Source of the DNA: an uncultured Prevotella sp. | Lineage (GTDB): Bacteria > Bacteroidota > Bacteroidia > Bacteroidales > Bacteroidaceae | DNA length: 7,872 bases | Assembly (NCBI GenBank): GCA_937880835.1 | Contig: CALGRN010000240.1 | Coordinates: forward strand, 1-7,872 | Direction: 5' to 3' | Part shown: positions 1 to 6,033 of the stretch, in pieces | Position numbering within the stretch: position 1 is the first letter of the stretch | Layout: each line of letters begins with the position of its first letter | Made by a program: the position numbers and the translations under genes | The notes under the pieces: model-generated | Databases searched by the model: none | Told to the model about the DNA's origin: nothing | What the model saw: the letters and a program-made list of their open reading frames with translations, nothing else

Positions 1-2
1 AT

Positions 3-317
3 ATTGTATTTTTCATCACAATTGTTTCGCTGATTGTGCAAGGAACAAGCGTATCGTTTGTAGCACGCTTATTGCATCTGTCTACTCCTCTTGAAAAGAC
101 CGGAAATGAATTTGGTGTCGAACTTCCCGAAGAAATAGATACCGACCTCTCGGACATGACCATCACTTCGGAAATATTGAGTGAAGCCGATACGCTGAAA
201 GATATGAACCTGCCTAAAGGAACTTTGGTAATGATCGTAAAACGCGGAGATGAATTCCTGATTCCTAATGGCACACTAAAACTGCATGTAGGGGACAAAT
301 TATTGCTGATCTCAGAA
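3..317 (+). other. C-terminal fragment of a K+/H+ (CPA-type) antiporter inside the fused frame
   Basis: Bases 3-90 translate to a hydrophobic helix followed by SVSFVARLLHLSTPLEK, typical of the last transmembrane helix and exit loop of NhaP2/CvrA-like potassium/proton antiporters (the 'QGTSVSFVARLLHL' type of ending). A soluble region of about 70 residues follows. It ends in LPKGTLVMIVKRGDEFLIPNG and LHVGDKLLLISE, the pattern of a TrkA-C (RCK C-terminal) regulatory domain. The start of this gene lies outside the window. The antiporter sequence stops around residue ISEK (bases 309-320), where PGK-like residues (KEMAERQKAFAKKLASYAD) begin without a stop or frame change. The exact breakpoint cannot be fixed because both sides are lysine- and glutamate-rich. 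Confidence 0.7.
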
Positions 318-1169
318 AAGAATAAAAAGGAAATGGCTGAGAGGCAGAAAGCATTCGCGAAGAAACTCGCATCCTATGCCGATGTTTACGTGAACGACGC
401 TTTTGGCACGGCACATCGCAAGCATGCATCTACGGCAGTTATTGCCGACTACTTCGACAATGATTCTAAGATGCTCGGTTTCCTCATGGAAAAAGAAGTG
501 ACAGCCATAGAGAATATTCTCAAAAATGCAAAACATCCGTTCACAGCTATTATCGGTGGCTCAAAAGTAAGCTCAAAACTCGGTGTCATAAAATATCTTA
601 TCGACAAGGTAGATAACTTGATCATTGGCGGAGGAATGGGCTTCACGTTCGTTAAAGCGCAAGGTGGAAAGATAGGAAACTCGCTGCATGAGGATGAACT
701 TATGCCCGAAGCATTGAACATAATTGCTGCCGCAAAAGAGAAAGGTGTTAATCTCAGCTTGTCGAAATTTACATTGGCAGGCAACGAATTTTCAAACGAT
801 GCCGAACGAAAGACATTCGACATATTCAACATACCCGACGGTTGGCAAGGTCTGGATGCCGCAGAAGAATGTCTCGAAGAATGGAAGAAAATCATTATGT
901 CGTCAAAAACAATACTTTGGAACGGTCCTGTCAGCGTATTCGAGTTTGAAAACTTCTCTCACGGAACAGGTGCTATTGCTCAATATGTGGCACAAGCTAC
1001 ACAAGAGAACGGTGCATACTCGCTCGTTGGAGGAGGTGACTCGGTTGCTGCCGTAAACAAATTCAAGCTCGCAGATAAAGTGTCTTACGTCTCAACAGGT
1101 GGCGGAGCAATGCTCGAAGCCATAGAAGGTAAAATACTTCCGGGCGTAGCTGCAATAAAAGGAGAATGA
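3..1169 (+). CDS. pgk: Phosphoglycerate kinase lacking its N-terminal part, fused in frame behind an antiporter tail
   Basis: The frame is open from the left edge to TGA at 1167-1169. From about base 318 on it encodes roughly 280 residues of phosphoglycerate kinase, the glycolytic enzyme exchanging phosphate between 1,3-bisphosphoglycerate and ADP. Visible PGK motifs in order are YVNDAFGTAHRKHAST, GGSKVSSKLGVI, GGGMGFTFVK, WNGPVSVFE, GGGDSVAAV and STGGGAMLEAIEGK, which cover the nucleotide-binding C-terminal domain and the hinge. Bacterial PGKs are about 390-420 residues, so about 120-135 N-terminal residues are absent, including most of the basic 3-phosphoglycerate site. The GTG at base 36 is not a believable start, because bases 3-35 already encode membrane-helix residues of the antiporter. 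As written, the product could not be a working kinase. The fusion is either an assembly or cloning chimera or a real deletion. A strong terminator follows 25 bases after the stop. Confidence 0.85.
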   Translation: MVFFITIVSLIVQGTSVSFVARLLHLSTPLEKTGNEFGVELPEEIDTDLSDMTITSEILSEADTLKDMNLPKGTLVMIVKRGDEFLIPNGTLKLHVGDKLLLISEKNKKEMAERQKAFAKKLASYADVYVNDAFGTAHRKHASTAVIADYFDNDSKMLGFLMEKEVTAIENILKNAKHPFTAIIGGSKVSSKLGVIKYLIDKVDNLIIGGGMGFTFVKAQGGKIGNSLHEDELMPEALNIIAAAKEKGVNLSLSKFTLAGNEFSNDAERKTFDIFNIPDGWQGLDAAEECLEEWKKIIMSSKTILWNGPVSVFEFENFSHGTGAIAQYVAQATQENGAYSLVGGGDSVAAVNKFKLADKVSYVSTGGGAMLEAIEGKILPGVAAIKGE

Positions 1170-1193
1170 TTATAACATTCTCAGTCATATAAT

Positions 1194-1234
1194 AAAATCA
1201 GGTTGTTCCTTATTGCGGACAACCTGATTTTTAT
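1194..1234 (+). terminator. Rho-independent terminator of the pgk frame
   Basis: A perfect 13-bp inverted repeat pairs 1194-1206 (AAAATCAGGTTGT) with 1219-1231 (ACAACCTGATTTT) around a 12-base loop. The right arm runs into a T-rich tract, TTTTTATT. It begins 25 bases after the pgk stop codon. Confidence 0.85.
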
Positions 1235-1372
1235 TACATGACATTCTTTCAAAGTCAAAATAAGATACGAAGCAATGAAATAATCCTTCGGAAAACGAAA
1301 TATTATGTAATCGGAATGTAATAAAGGCTTAAAGACTTCGTTAGATTAATATAATAATAAAACATCAAGCCT

Positions 1373-1498
1373 ATGAAGCATTTTACAAAAGAAGAGATTA
1401 CTCCATCTGAAAGAACGTTAAACCTTATACGTCAAATAGCATACACATACAAAACATTCGCAATGAATGGAAAAACAGAAATGTATTGTCTAAACTGA
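1373..1498 (+). CDS. Small conserved-looking protein of unknown function, 41 residues
   Basis: ATG at 1373 opens a 41-codon frame ending in TGA at 1496-1498, 10 bases before the rpe start, so the two are probably co-transcribed. The product begins MKHFTKEEITPSERTLNLIR and continues QIAYTYKTFAMNG, ending in EMYCLN. It is charged and probably helical, with no signal peptide or membrane segment. From memory, short Bacteroidales proteins with the same layout (a 'PSERTLNLIRQIAYTY' core and a 'YCLN' end) occur in many genomes, but I could not search for this. The ATG lies behind an AT-rich leader with no clear ribosome-binding site, which is normal for Bacteroidota. No function can be assigned. A chance frame is possible, but the composition looks coding. 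Confidence 0.55.
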   Translation: MKHFTKEEITPSERTLNLIRQIAYTYKTFAMNGKTEMYCLN

Positions 1499-1508
1499 TA
1501 AATAAAGA

Positions 1509-2183
1509 ATGAAAACAATTATTTCTCCTTCGCTGTTATCCGCAGATTTCATTGATTTGAAAACAGACATAGAAATGATTAATAACAGTGAAGCGGACTG
1601 GATTCATATGGACATAATGGACGGAGTGTTTGTGCCTAACATCTCTTTCGGGTTTCCCGTATTGGAAGCCGTAGCGAAACACTGCACAAAACCGTTGGAT
1701 GTTCATTTCATGATTGTTCATCCCGAACACTACATTGAGCGCACTGCAAAGCTCGGAGCTAAGATTATGAATGTGCATTATGAGGCATGCACGCACCTGC
1801 ATCGCACTGTTCAGGAAATACATGCCGCAGGAATTAAAGCGGGAGTAACGCTTAATCCCGCAACACCGGTATCTGTTCTTGAAGATATAATATGCGATGT
1901 TGACATGGTATTGCTTATGAGTGTCAATCCCGGATTTGGAGGACAGAAGTTTATAGGTAATACAATAGAGAAAGTAAACCGGCTGCGCAAGCTGATAACA
2001 GAAAGTGGAAGCAAAGCCATTATAGAAGTAGATGGAGGTGTGCAGGATGAAACTGCGCCTGGATTAGTTGCCGCAGGAGCTAATGCTCTTGTAAGTGGCA
2101 GCTACATATTCAAATCGCCCGACCCTATAAAAACCATACGTGAACTACACGAACTTGAAGGTTTCGACTATTCAGAGATATAG
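1509..2183 (+). CDS. rpe: Ribulose-phosphate 3-epimerase
   Basis: The 224-residue product, a normal length, interconverts D-ribulose 5-phosphate and D-xylulose 5-phosphate in the cytosolic pentose phosphate pathway. It is a single TIM-barrel domain. Family landmarks are clear: ISPSLLSADF at residues 5-14, WIHMDIMDGVFVPNISFG at 31-48, DVHFMI at 64-69, MSVNPGFGGQKF at 137-148, IIEVDGGV at 171-178 and GANALVSGSYIF near the C-terminus. The metal ligands expected for the family are present as His33, Asp35, His66 and Asp175; Asp35 and Asp175 are the acid/base pair. The ATG at 1509 gives the canonical N-terminus right before the first strand. The gene follows the 41-residue frame by 10 bases and ends in its own terminator. 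No comEC- or fmt-like partner, often next to rpe in Bacteroidales, is present. Confidence 0.96.
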   Translation: MKTIISPSLLSADFIDLKTDIEMINNSEADWIHMDIMDGVFVPNISFGFPVLEAVAKHCTKPLDVHFMIVHPEHYIERTAKLGAKIMNVHYEACTHLHRTVQEIHAAGIKAGVTLNPATPVSVLEDIICDVDMVLLMSVNPGFGGQKFIGNTIEKVNRLRKLITESGSKAIIEVDGGVQDETAPGLVAAGANALVSGSYIFKSPDPIKTIRELHELEGFDYSEI

Positions 2184-2223
2184 ATATATGTCGCAAAAAT
2201 CAAGTATCGAGAACATGATAAAT

Positions 2224-2266
2224 CAACTCCCAAGAAACAATAGTTAAGTTTCTTGGGAGTTGTTTT
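2224..2266 (+). terminator. Rho-independent terminator of rpe
   Basis: A perfect 15-bp stem pairs 2224-2238 (CAACTCCCAAGAAAC) with 2248-2262 (GTTTCTTGGGAGTTG) around a 9-base loop, followed by TTTT. It lies 40 bases after the rpe stop. It may also stop leftward transcription from aguB, whose stop codon is about 140 bases to the right; the minus-strand T tract is poorer. Confidence 0.85.
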
Positions 2267-2403
2267 ATTATTATATTTTTCCAAAATCTATTAATATCAC
2301 GTTATTTGTTATTCAAACGGCATTGTTAAAGAACAGACTTTGAATGTTTTTTAATATCAAGTAAAACTCAATTCTTTATTTTTTCATAAATCGTTTTATG
2401 AGA
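2267..2403. other. AT-rich convergent intergenic region
   Basis: This stretch lies between the rpe terminator and the aguB stop codon. I see no gene in it. The 9-mer TTAATATCA occurs twice, at 2291 and 2351. ATTCAAA and TTTGAAT form a weak 7-bp inverted repeat with a long loop around 2311-2346. Neither is strong enough to name. Confidence 0.4.
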
Positions 2404-3279
2404 TTAATCAATAAATCTTTTATTGATATCGTCGTATTTGTCTATACGCCTGTCACGCAAGAAGGGCCACCAACGACGTACACGCTCGCTGTGTTCCAAG
2501 TCAATATCGATAATCTGCCTTTCTTCCTCAGTCTCCGATGCGCGATATATTATCTCCCCTTGCGAGCCGGCTGCAAAACTGCTGCCCCAAAACCGTATGC
2601 CTTTTGTCTGTCCGCTCGGGTCTTGTTCAAATCCGACACGATTGACTGCAATGAGCGGAAGACCGTTTGCCACAGCATGTCCGCGTTGAACTGTCATCCA
2701 TGCTTCGCGTTGTCGTTGCTGTTCTTCATGGTTATCTGAACTTTCATAGCCTATTGCTGTGGGATAAATGAGCAACTGCGCCCCGCTTAAAGCCATAAGG
2801 CGGGCAGCTTCGGGATACCATTGATCCCAACAGACAAGCACTCCCAGCCTGCCGACACTTGTGTCTATGGGATGGAAACCGATGTCTCCGGGAGTGAAAT
2901 AGAACTTTTCGTAGTATGCAGGATCATCGGGAATGTGCATCTTGCGATACTTTCCTGCGATGCTTCCGTCTCTCTCTATCACTACGGCAGTGTTGTGATA
3001 TAGTCCGGGAGCACGTTTCTCAAAGAGTGATGTTACTATTACTATATTCAAATCCTTTGCAAGTCTGCCGTAGAAATCGGTAGAATATCCCGGTATCGGT
3101 TCTGCTAAATCGAAGTTGTTTACATCTTCCACCTGACAAAAATACAGAGAATTGTGAAGCTCTTGCAGCACAACAAGCTCCGCGCCACGCTTCGCCAAGT
3201 CGGTTATTCCATCGGTAAGACGGCGCATGTTGTCGTATTTATCTGCTGTATTATGCTGTTGTAATATTCCTATTTTCAT
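2404..3279 (-). CDS. aguB: N-carbamoylputrescine amidase
   Basis: The 291-residue carbon-nitrogen hydrolase of the nitrilase superfamily converts N-carbamoylputrescine to putrescine, CO2 and ammonia, the last step of the agmatine route. The catalytic triad of the family is visible: Glu40 in LQELHNS, Lys113 in KYRKMHIPDDP and Cys150 in VCWDQWYPEAAR. LYHNTAVVIERDG (residues 93-105) and FWGSSFAAGSQGEI near the C-terminus are typical of AguB rather than of omega-amidases or beta-ureidopropionases, and the length is normal. The ATG at 3277-3279 starts directly at the first beta strand, MKIGILQQ. aguA lies 38 bases upstream on the same strand, so the pair is very likely an operon expressed from the promoter before aguA. 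Cytosolic; no signal peptide. Confidence 0.95.
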   Translation of the reverse strand: MKIGILQQHNTADKYDNMRRLTDGITDLAKRGAELVVLQELHNSLYFCQVEDVNNFDLAEPIPGYSTDFYGRLAKDLNIVIVTSLFEKRAPGLYHNTAVVIERDGSIAGKYRKMHIPDDPAYYEKFYFTPGDIGFHPIDTSVGRLGVLVCWDQWYPEAARLMALSGAQLLIYPTAIGYESSDNHEEQQRQREAWMTVQRGHAVANGLPLIAVNRVGFEQDPSGQTKGIRFWGSSFAAGSQGEIIYRASETEEERQIIDIDLEHSERVRRWWPFLRDRRIDKYDDINKRFID

Positions 3280-3317
3280 ATAATTATATTTTTCTTGTTA
3301 TCGTTTTCACATGACAA

Positions 3318-4388
3318 TCATACTATTACACCTTTCGGGAATTGCATCGACAGACAGTGCAAACTGCCGTGTTGTCTTATGACAGTACGCGAATCAACGC
3401 CTATAATCTCTCTGTCAGGAAATGCCTGTTGTATTACGGCAGCCGCCTTTCTGTCCTTTTCAGGCTGATTATACGTGGGATATATCACCGCTCCGTTAAT
3501 TATAAGAAAGTTGGCATACGTTGCCGGCAGCCTGTCTTCGCCGTCATAAATGGCATCCGGCATTGGAAGCGGCAGCAACCGATAAGGCTTTCCGTCTGTT
3601 GTACGAAACGTTTTCAGCTGTTCTTCCATAAGTTTGAAGTCATCATATTGCTCGTCGTTCTTGTCATCGCATGCCACATATAATAATGTATCGTCAGGTG
3701 CTGTGCGCACTATTGTATCTATATGTCCGTCGGTATCATCTCCGATAAGCTGTCCATGATCTATCCATAATATGCGTTCGGCATTGAGCATCTCTTTCAG
3801 ACGGTGCTCAATCTGTCCTTTTGTAAGCGGTTGATTGCGGTTAGGAGCAAGCAAACAACTGCTCGTAGTGAATATAGTACCCTTTCCGTCGCTCTCTATC
3901 GAACCGCCTTCGAGTATGAAATCCTTGTGACTTATTATTGCGCCGTTGAATGCTCCCATGAAATATATATTCTGATTTATGGCATTGTCTAATCCGGAAG
4001 CAAACTTATTGCCCCATCCGTTGAATCCGAAATCGAGAAGAAGGGTGCAGAATTGAAACCGATGCGACACTTCCGAACAAACTAAGGATATGAAAGCATG
4101 GTCTCTTGCCCACGTGTCATTGGTCTCACAATGATAGAATATAAGATTTTTAAATAATTCGGCATCAAGGCGTGAGCTAAGGAAATCGCTCAAATCGTCA
4201 ATGCAAGGCGATACTAAAAGCAATTTTTCGCGTTTTGCAATGATACGCGCCAGTTCAACAAAGGTTTCGGTTATGTCATGCAGATATTCATTCCAATCAG
4301 TGCCGGAATGAGGCCATGTGAGTTGAATACCACTTTGCGGATACCACTCGGCTGGCATTTTGAAGTTTTTGTTGTAAGTGATGTTCAT
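3318..4388 (-). CDS. aguA: Agmatine deiminase
   Basis: Agmatine deiminase (peptidyl-arginine-deiminase superfamily) hydrolyses agmatine to N-carbamoylputrescine and ammonia, feeding AguB encoded just downstream. With the start chosen here the protein has 356 residues. Motifs in order: PAEWYPQSGIQLTWPH at 12-27, TWARDHAF at 92-99, FILEGGSIESDGKGTIFTT at 157-175, TDGHIDTIV at 219-227 and HGSLHCLSMQFP at 340-351. The expected catalytic set is present: Asp96, His222, Asp224 and nucleophile Cys345. The frame can be extended to an ATG at 4422-4424, but that would put codons inside the promoter at 4393-4421 and adds MLQLRFFSYICI, which does not resemble the family, so I reject it. A third choice, the ATG at 4356-4358 (MPAEWYPQ), would leave a leader of about 30 bases and fits the promoter even better; 4388 would give a nearly leaderless mRNA. 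Confidence 0.95.
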   Translation of the reverse strand: MNITYNKNFKMPAEWYPQSGIQLTWPHSGTDWNEYLHDITETFVELARIIAKREKLLLVSPCIDDLSDFLSSRLDAELFKNLIFYHCETNDTWARDHAFISLVCSEVSHRFQFCTLLLDFGFNGWGNKFASGLDNAINQNIYFMGAFNGAIISHKDFILEGGSIESDGKGTIFTTSSCLLAPNRNQPLTKGQIEHRLKEMLNAERILWIDHGQLIGDDTDGHIDTIVRTAPDDTLLYVACDDKNDEQYDDFKLMEEQLKTFRTTDGKPYRLLPLPMPDAIYDGEDRLPATYANFLIINGAVIYPTYNQPEKDRKAAAVIQQAFPDREIIGVDSRTVIRQHGSLHCLSMQFPKGVIV

Positions 4389-4392
4389 AATA

Positions 4393-4421
4393 CAAATATA
4401 CGAAAAAAAACGGAGTTGCAA
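4393..4421 (-). promoter_or_regulatory. Bacteroidota-type promoter of aguA-aguB
   Basis: Read on the minus strand, TTG is followed by 18 bases and then TATATTTG (4400-4393). The latter is an exact match to the Bacteroidota -7 element TAnnTTTG. The -33 part is only TTG, and the spacing is close to the usual 19-21 bases. The predicted start of transcription falls within a few bases of the ATG at 4388, which bears on the choice of start codon. Confidence 0.6.
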
Positions 4422-4568
4422 CATAATGTTTGTTCTTTTTAATAAGTTTAAGACTTCCGTTGTGCAAGTATGTTTGTTTTATCACATTTTAATTTATTTT
4501 TCAATTAATCGGTTATGTAAAGTCTGCCATTTGGTATCTTTTCATATCTTTATCATGACCGTATTTCA

Positions 4569-4634
4569 AAAGTTATCCTTTTGCATCGTGAAAGCTATCC
4601 TTTTGAGTCATGAAAGTTATCCTTTTACACGACA
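4569..4634. repeat. Three tandem 22-bp repeats
   Basis: Units lie at 4569-4590, 4591-4612 and 4613-4634. Each begins AAAG(T/C)TATCCTTTT, 14 bases that are identical apart from one T/C change, followed by 8 variable bases (GCATCGTG, GAGTCATG, ACACGACA). The conserved part has AAAG and CTTT arms around NTATC, a short inverted repeat. The period of about two helical turns would place the conserved cores on the same DNA face. Related TATC-TTT stretches just to the left (4530-4556) may be a decayed copy. The array sits 170-250 bases upstream of aguA. Confidence 0.75.
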
Positions 4635-4730
4635 AAACAATATATATTGAAATACGAAAGTGCTAATGTGTTTATATACGAATAAAACGCGCAGCAGTAT
4701 GTTTGTTGTTTTATAAGATTAAGGACAACA

Positions 4731-4775
4731 AAAAACAGTTCTGAAAAGGAATGACATCCCGTTTCAGAACTGTTT
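4731..4775 (-). terminator. Terminator of the TraB-like gene
   Basis: A perfect 14-bp inverted repeat pairs 4733-4746 (AAACAGTTCTGAAA) with 4762-4775 (TTTCAGAACTGTTT). Read on the minus strand, the second arm ends in a run of six T followed by GTTGT. It begins 33 bases after the stop codon at 4809. Confidence 0.8.
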
Positions 4776-4808
4776 ATCTCAACTTGTTTTTCTGTCTGTT
4801 TTGCAGCC

Positions 4809-5717
4809 TTATTTCATTGCCTCGACAGTATAGCCTGCATTACGAAGAAGTTGCAAAACACCCTTTTCGCCGGGCAAGTGTCCTGCTCCTACGGCAAAGA
4901 ATGTCGATTTTTCTGCCATTATAGCAGGCATCATTTTAATCCAGTTTTCATTTCTGTCGCTTATAAGCTGTGCTTCTTCTTCCGGTGTAGGGTCGCAACT
5001 GCTATTCATCTTCGTTTTCATCACTTTCTCTATGGCATCAAGATCCTGCTTGTAATATGCACTTATGAGGTCTTCCATCATTTGCTGATTGAACTCGATG
5101 TTGTCGATAAAGCACATAAGTTGTTCCACCTGACGGTTCAAAGGCGTTTTGCTGAACACTGTTTGTGTTTGAAATTCAAGAGTTTCAAAGCCCCCTACAA
5201 ACATGTTGTTCTTTTGTGCAACCTTTTGGAAATAACTGTCTATGAGATTCATTGGGTCGAACTCGCCCATATGCTTCTGCATGTAAGCAAGCACGGTGAA
5301 CTGTGTCAGCAGGGCAGCAGGTTTCAGTTTATCCATTTGCGATGCAACCATCGGATTTCTCATGTCAGCTCCCATTGTAGCCATCAGATAAGAATTAAGA
5401 CGCTCCATTTGCTCTTTTGTGAGCAGAGTTGACAGGGTTGTGCCTTCGGGCAGAGTCATTGCATCCTGCAATTTCTGAATGCTGCCCGGCGAAGTCATGT
5501 CAAGCATGTTTATTTCTCCATATACTTGCTCTATCTCGTTCATCGCTTCTTTCACTCCTACGATAGAGTCAGCAAACTTGTCTGATGGCAAGTGATACGT
5601 TCCAACTATGTATGAAGGCTTCTGCAAGTCTTTTCCTGAAATTTTGTACAATAGTTGTGCCTGTGCGCCCGCAATGATTATTGTCAGCAACAGCGCGATT
5701 AATGATAATTTTCTCAT
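4809..5717 (-). CDS. Secreted TraB/GumN-family protein
   Basis: A 302-residue protein with a clear N-terminal signal peptide (MRKLSLIALLLTIIIAGAQA, cleavage likely after Ala20) and no later membrane segment, so it is exported. The mature part matches the TraB/GumN/Tiki superfamily. The first GxxH motif is GTYH at residues 39-42, early in the chain after a 'KPSYIVGT' strand. A conserved glutamate is at 68 in VYGEIN. The second GxxH is GAGH at 277-280 within AVGAGHLPGEKGVLQLLRNAGY, the hallmark C-terminal block. Tiki members are metal-dependent proteases; bacterial members are mostly uncharacterised, so protease activity is only an inference. The length is typical of the family. The ATG at 5715-5717 starts the signal peptide directly. 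It has its own terminator and an empty upstream region, so it is probably a single-gene unit. Family assignment is firm, role unknown. Confidence 0.88.
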   Translation of the reverse strand: MRKLSLIALLLTIIIAGAQAQLLYKISGKDLQKPSYIVGTYHLPSDKFADSIVGVKEAMNEIEQVYGEINMLDMTSPGSIQKLQDAMTLPEGTTLSTLLTKEQMERLNSYLMATMGADMRNPMVASQMDKLKPAALLTQFTVLAYMQKHMGEFDPMNLIDSYFQKVAQKNNMFVGGFETLEFQTQTVFSKTPLNRQVEQLMCFIDNIEFNQQMMEDLISAYYKQDLDAIEKVMKTKMNSSCDPTPEEEAQLISDRNENWIKMMPAIMAEKSTFFAVGAGHLPGEKGVLQLLRNAGYTVEAMK

Positions 5718-5937
5718 ACTCTTTTATTGTTTATTTTATGTTTATATCTGCTTTATAAATTTCGTTACCGGTCTGCTGTATATCCGATAATACGTTTAGA
5801 AAACTTACGCAAAAATAGTCATTTTTTTTATTTCCAGATATAAAGGAATGTCTTTTTTGCATTTGAAATAGAGAAAACACGTGTATTACCAATTAATATG
5901 CCGCTTCAATATGTCGGCAGCAAAACCGTTATATTAT
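5718..5937. other. Intergenic region upstream of the TraB-like gene
   Basis: AT-rich and without a gene. On the minus strand TATTTTTG (5817-5810) matches the -7 element TAnnTTTG and would give a leader of about 85 bases for the TraB-like gene, but no TTTG lies 19-21 bases upstream, so the promoter is weakly supported. A short inverted repeat, TGCCG/CGGCA around 5899-5918, lies behind the nuclease gene and lacks a clear T tract. Confidence 0.35.
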
Positions 5938-6033
5938 TTATTCTTCACCTATGAACAATGTTCCTGCATACTGTGCAGGCATGGTTTTGAATGGCATGCC
6001 CATTGTTTTGCCTACACATTCTTTGCGCTTCTG
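5938..6033 (-). other. 31-codon in-frame open extension behind the nuclease stop
   Basis: Directly after the nuclease TGA (6036-6034) the same frame stays open for 31 codons to TAA at 5940-5938. It reads QKRKECVGKT, then MGMPFKTMPAQYAGTLFIGEE. The composition looks like the end of a soluble protein rather than intergenic DNA. It could be a lost C-terminus cut off by a nonsense change, a leftover 3' end of a deleted gene, or chance. I do not recognise the sequence. Confidence 0.3.

Larger units (their letters stand above)
4389..4808. other. 420-base intergenic region between the TraB-like gene and aguA
   Basis: From right to left it holds the terminator of the TraB-like gene, an AT-rich stretch, a set of three 22-bp repeats and the aguA promoter. 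The 12-mer AGTATGTTTGTT appears twice, at 4467-4478 and 4696-4707, and each copy contains the plus-strand octamer TATGTTTG. A 90-codon plus-strand frame crosses it but looks spurious. No gene is evident. Confidence 0.6.

Noticed and set aside
36..38. GTG at base 36 as start of the first gene
   Set aside because: The frame is open to the left edge, and the bases before it encode the same transmembrane helix, so the codon is an internal valine of a gene that begins outside the window.
449..895. Minus-strand frame of 148 codons inside pgk
   Set aside because: Antisense to well-conserved PGK motifs; the product is Ser/Pro/Phe-rich and shadow-like.
2398..2739. Plus-strand frame of 113 codons
   Set aside because: Antisense to the conserved C-terminal third of aguB; no independent support.
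4569..4634. CRISPR array
   Set aside because: The 22-bp units are directly abutting with only 8 variable bases. There are no spacers of 25-40 bases, only three units and no cas gene.
4378..4650. Plus-strand frame of 90 codons in the intergenic region before aguA
   Set aside because: It overlaps the aguA start and promoter, runs through the 22-bp repeats, and its product is a mix of Phe, Ile, Cys and Lys without domain-like pattern, as expected from AT-rich noncoding DNA.
4851..5432. Plus-strand frame of 193 codons
   Set aside because: It lies wholly inside the TraB-like gene on the other strand, which has a signal peptide and family motifs. The plus-strand product is rich in Cys, His and Phe, typical of a shadow frame.
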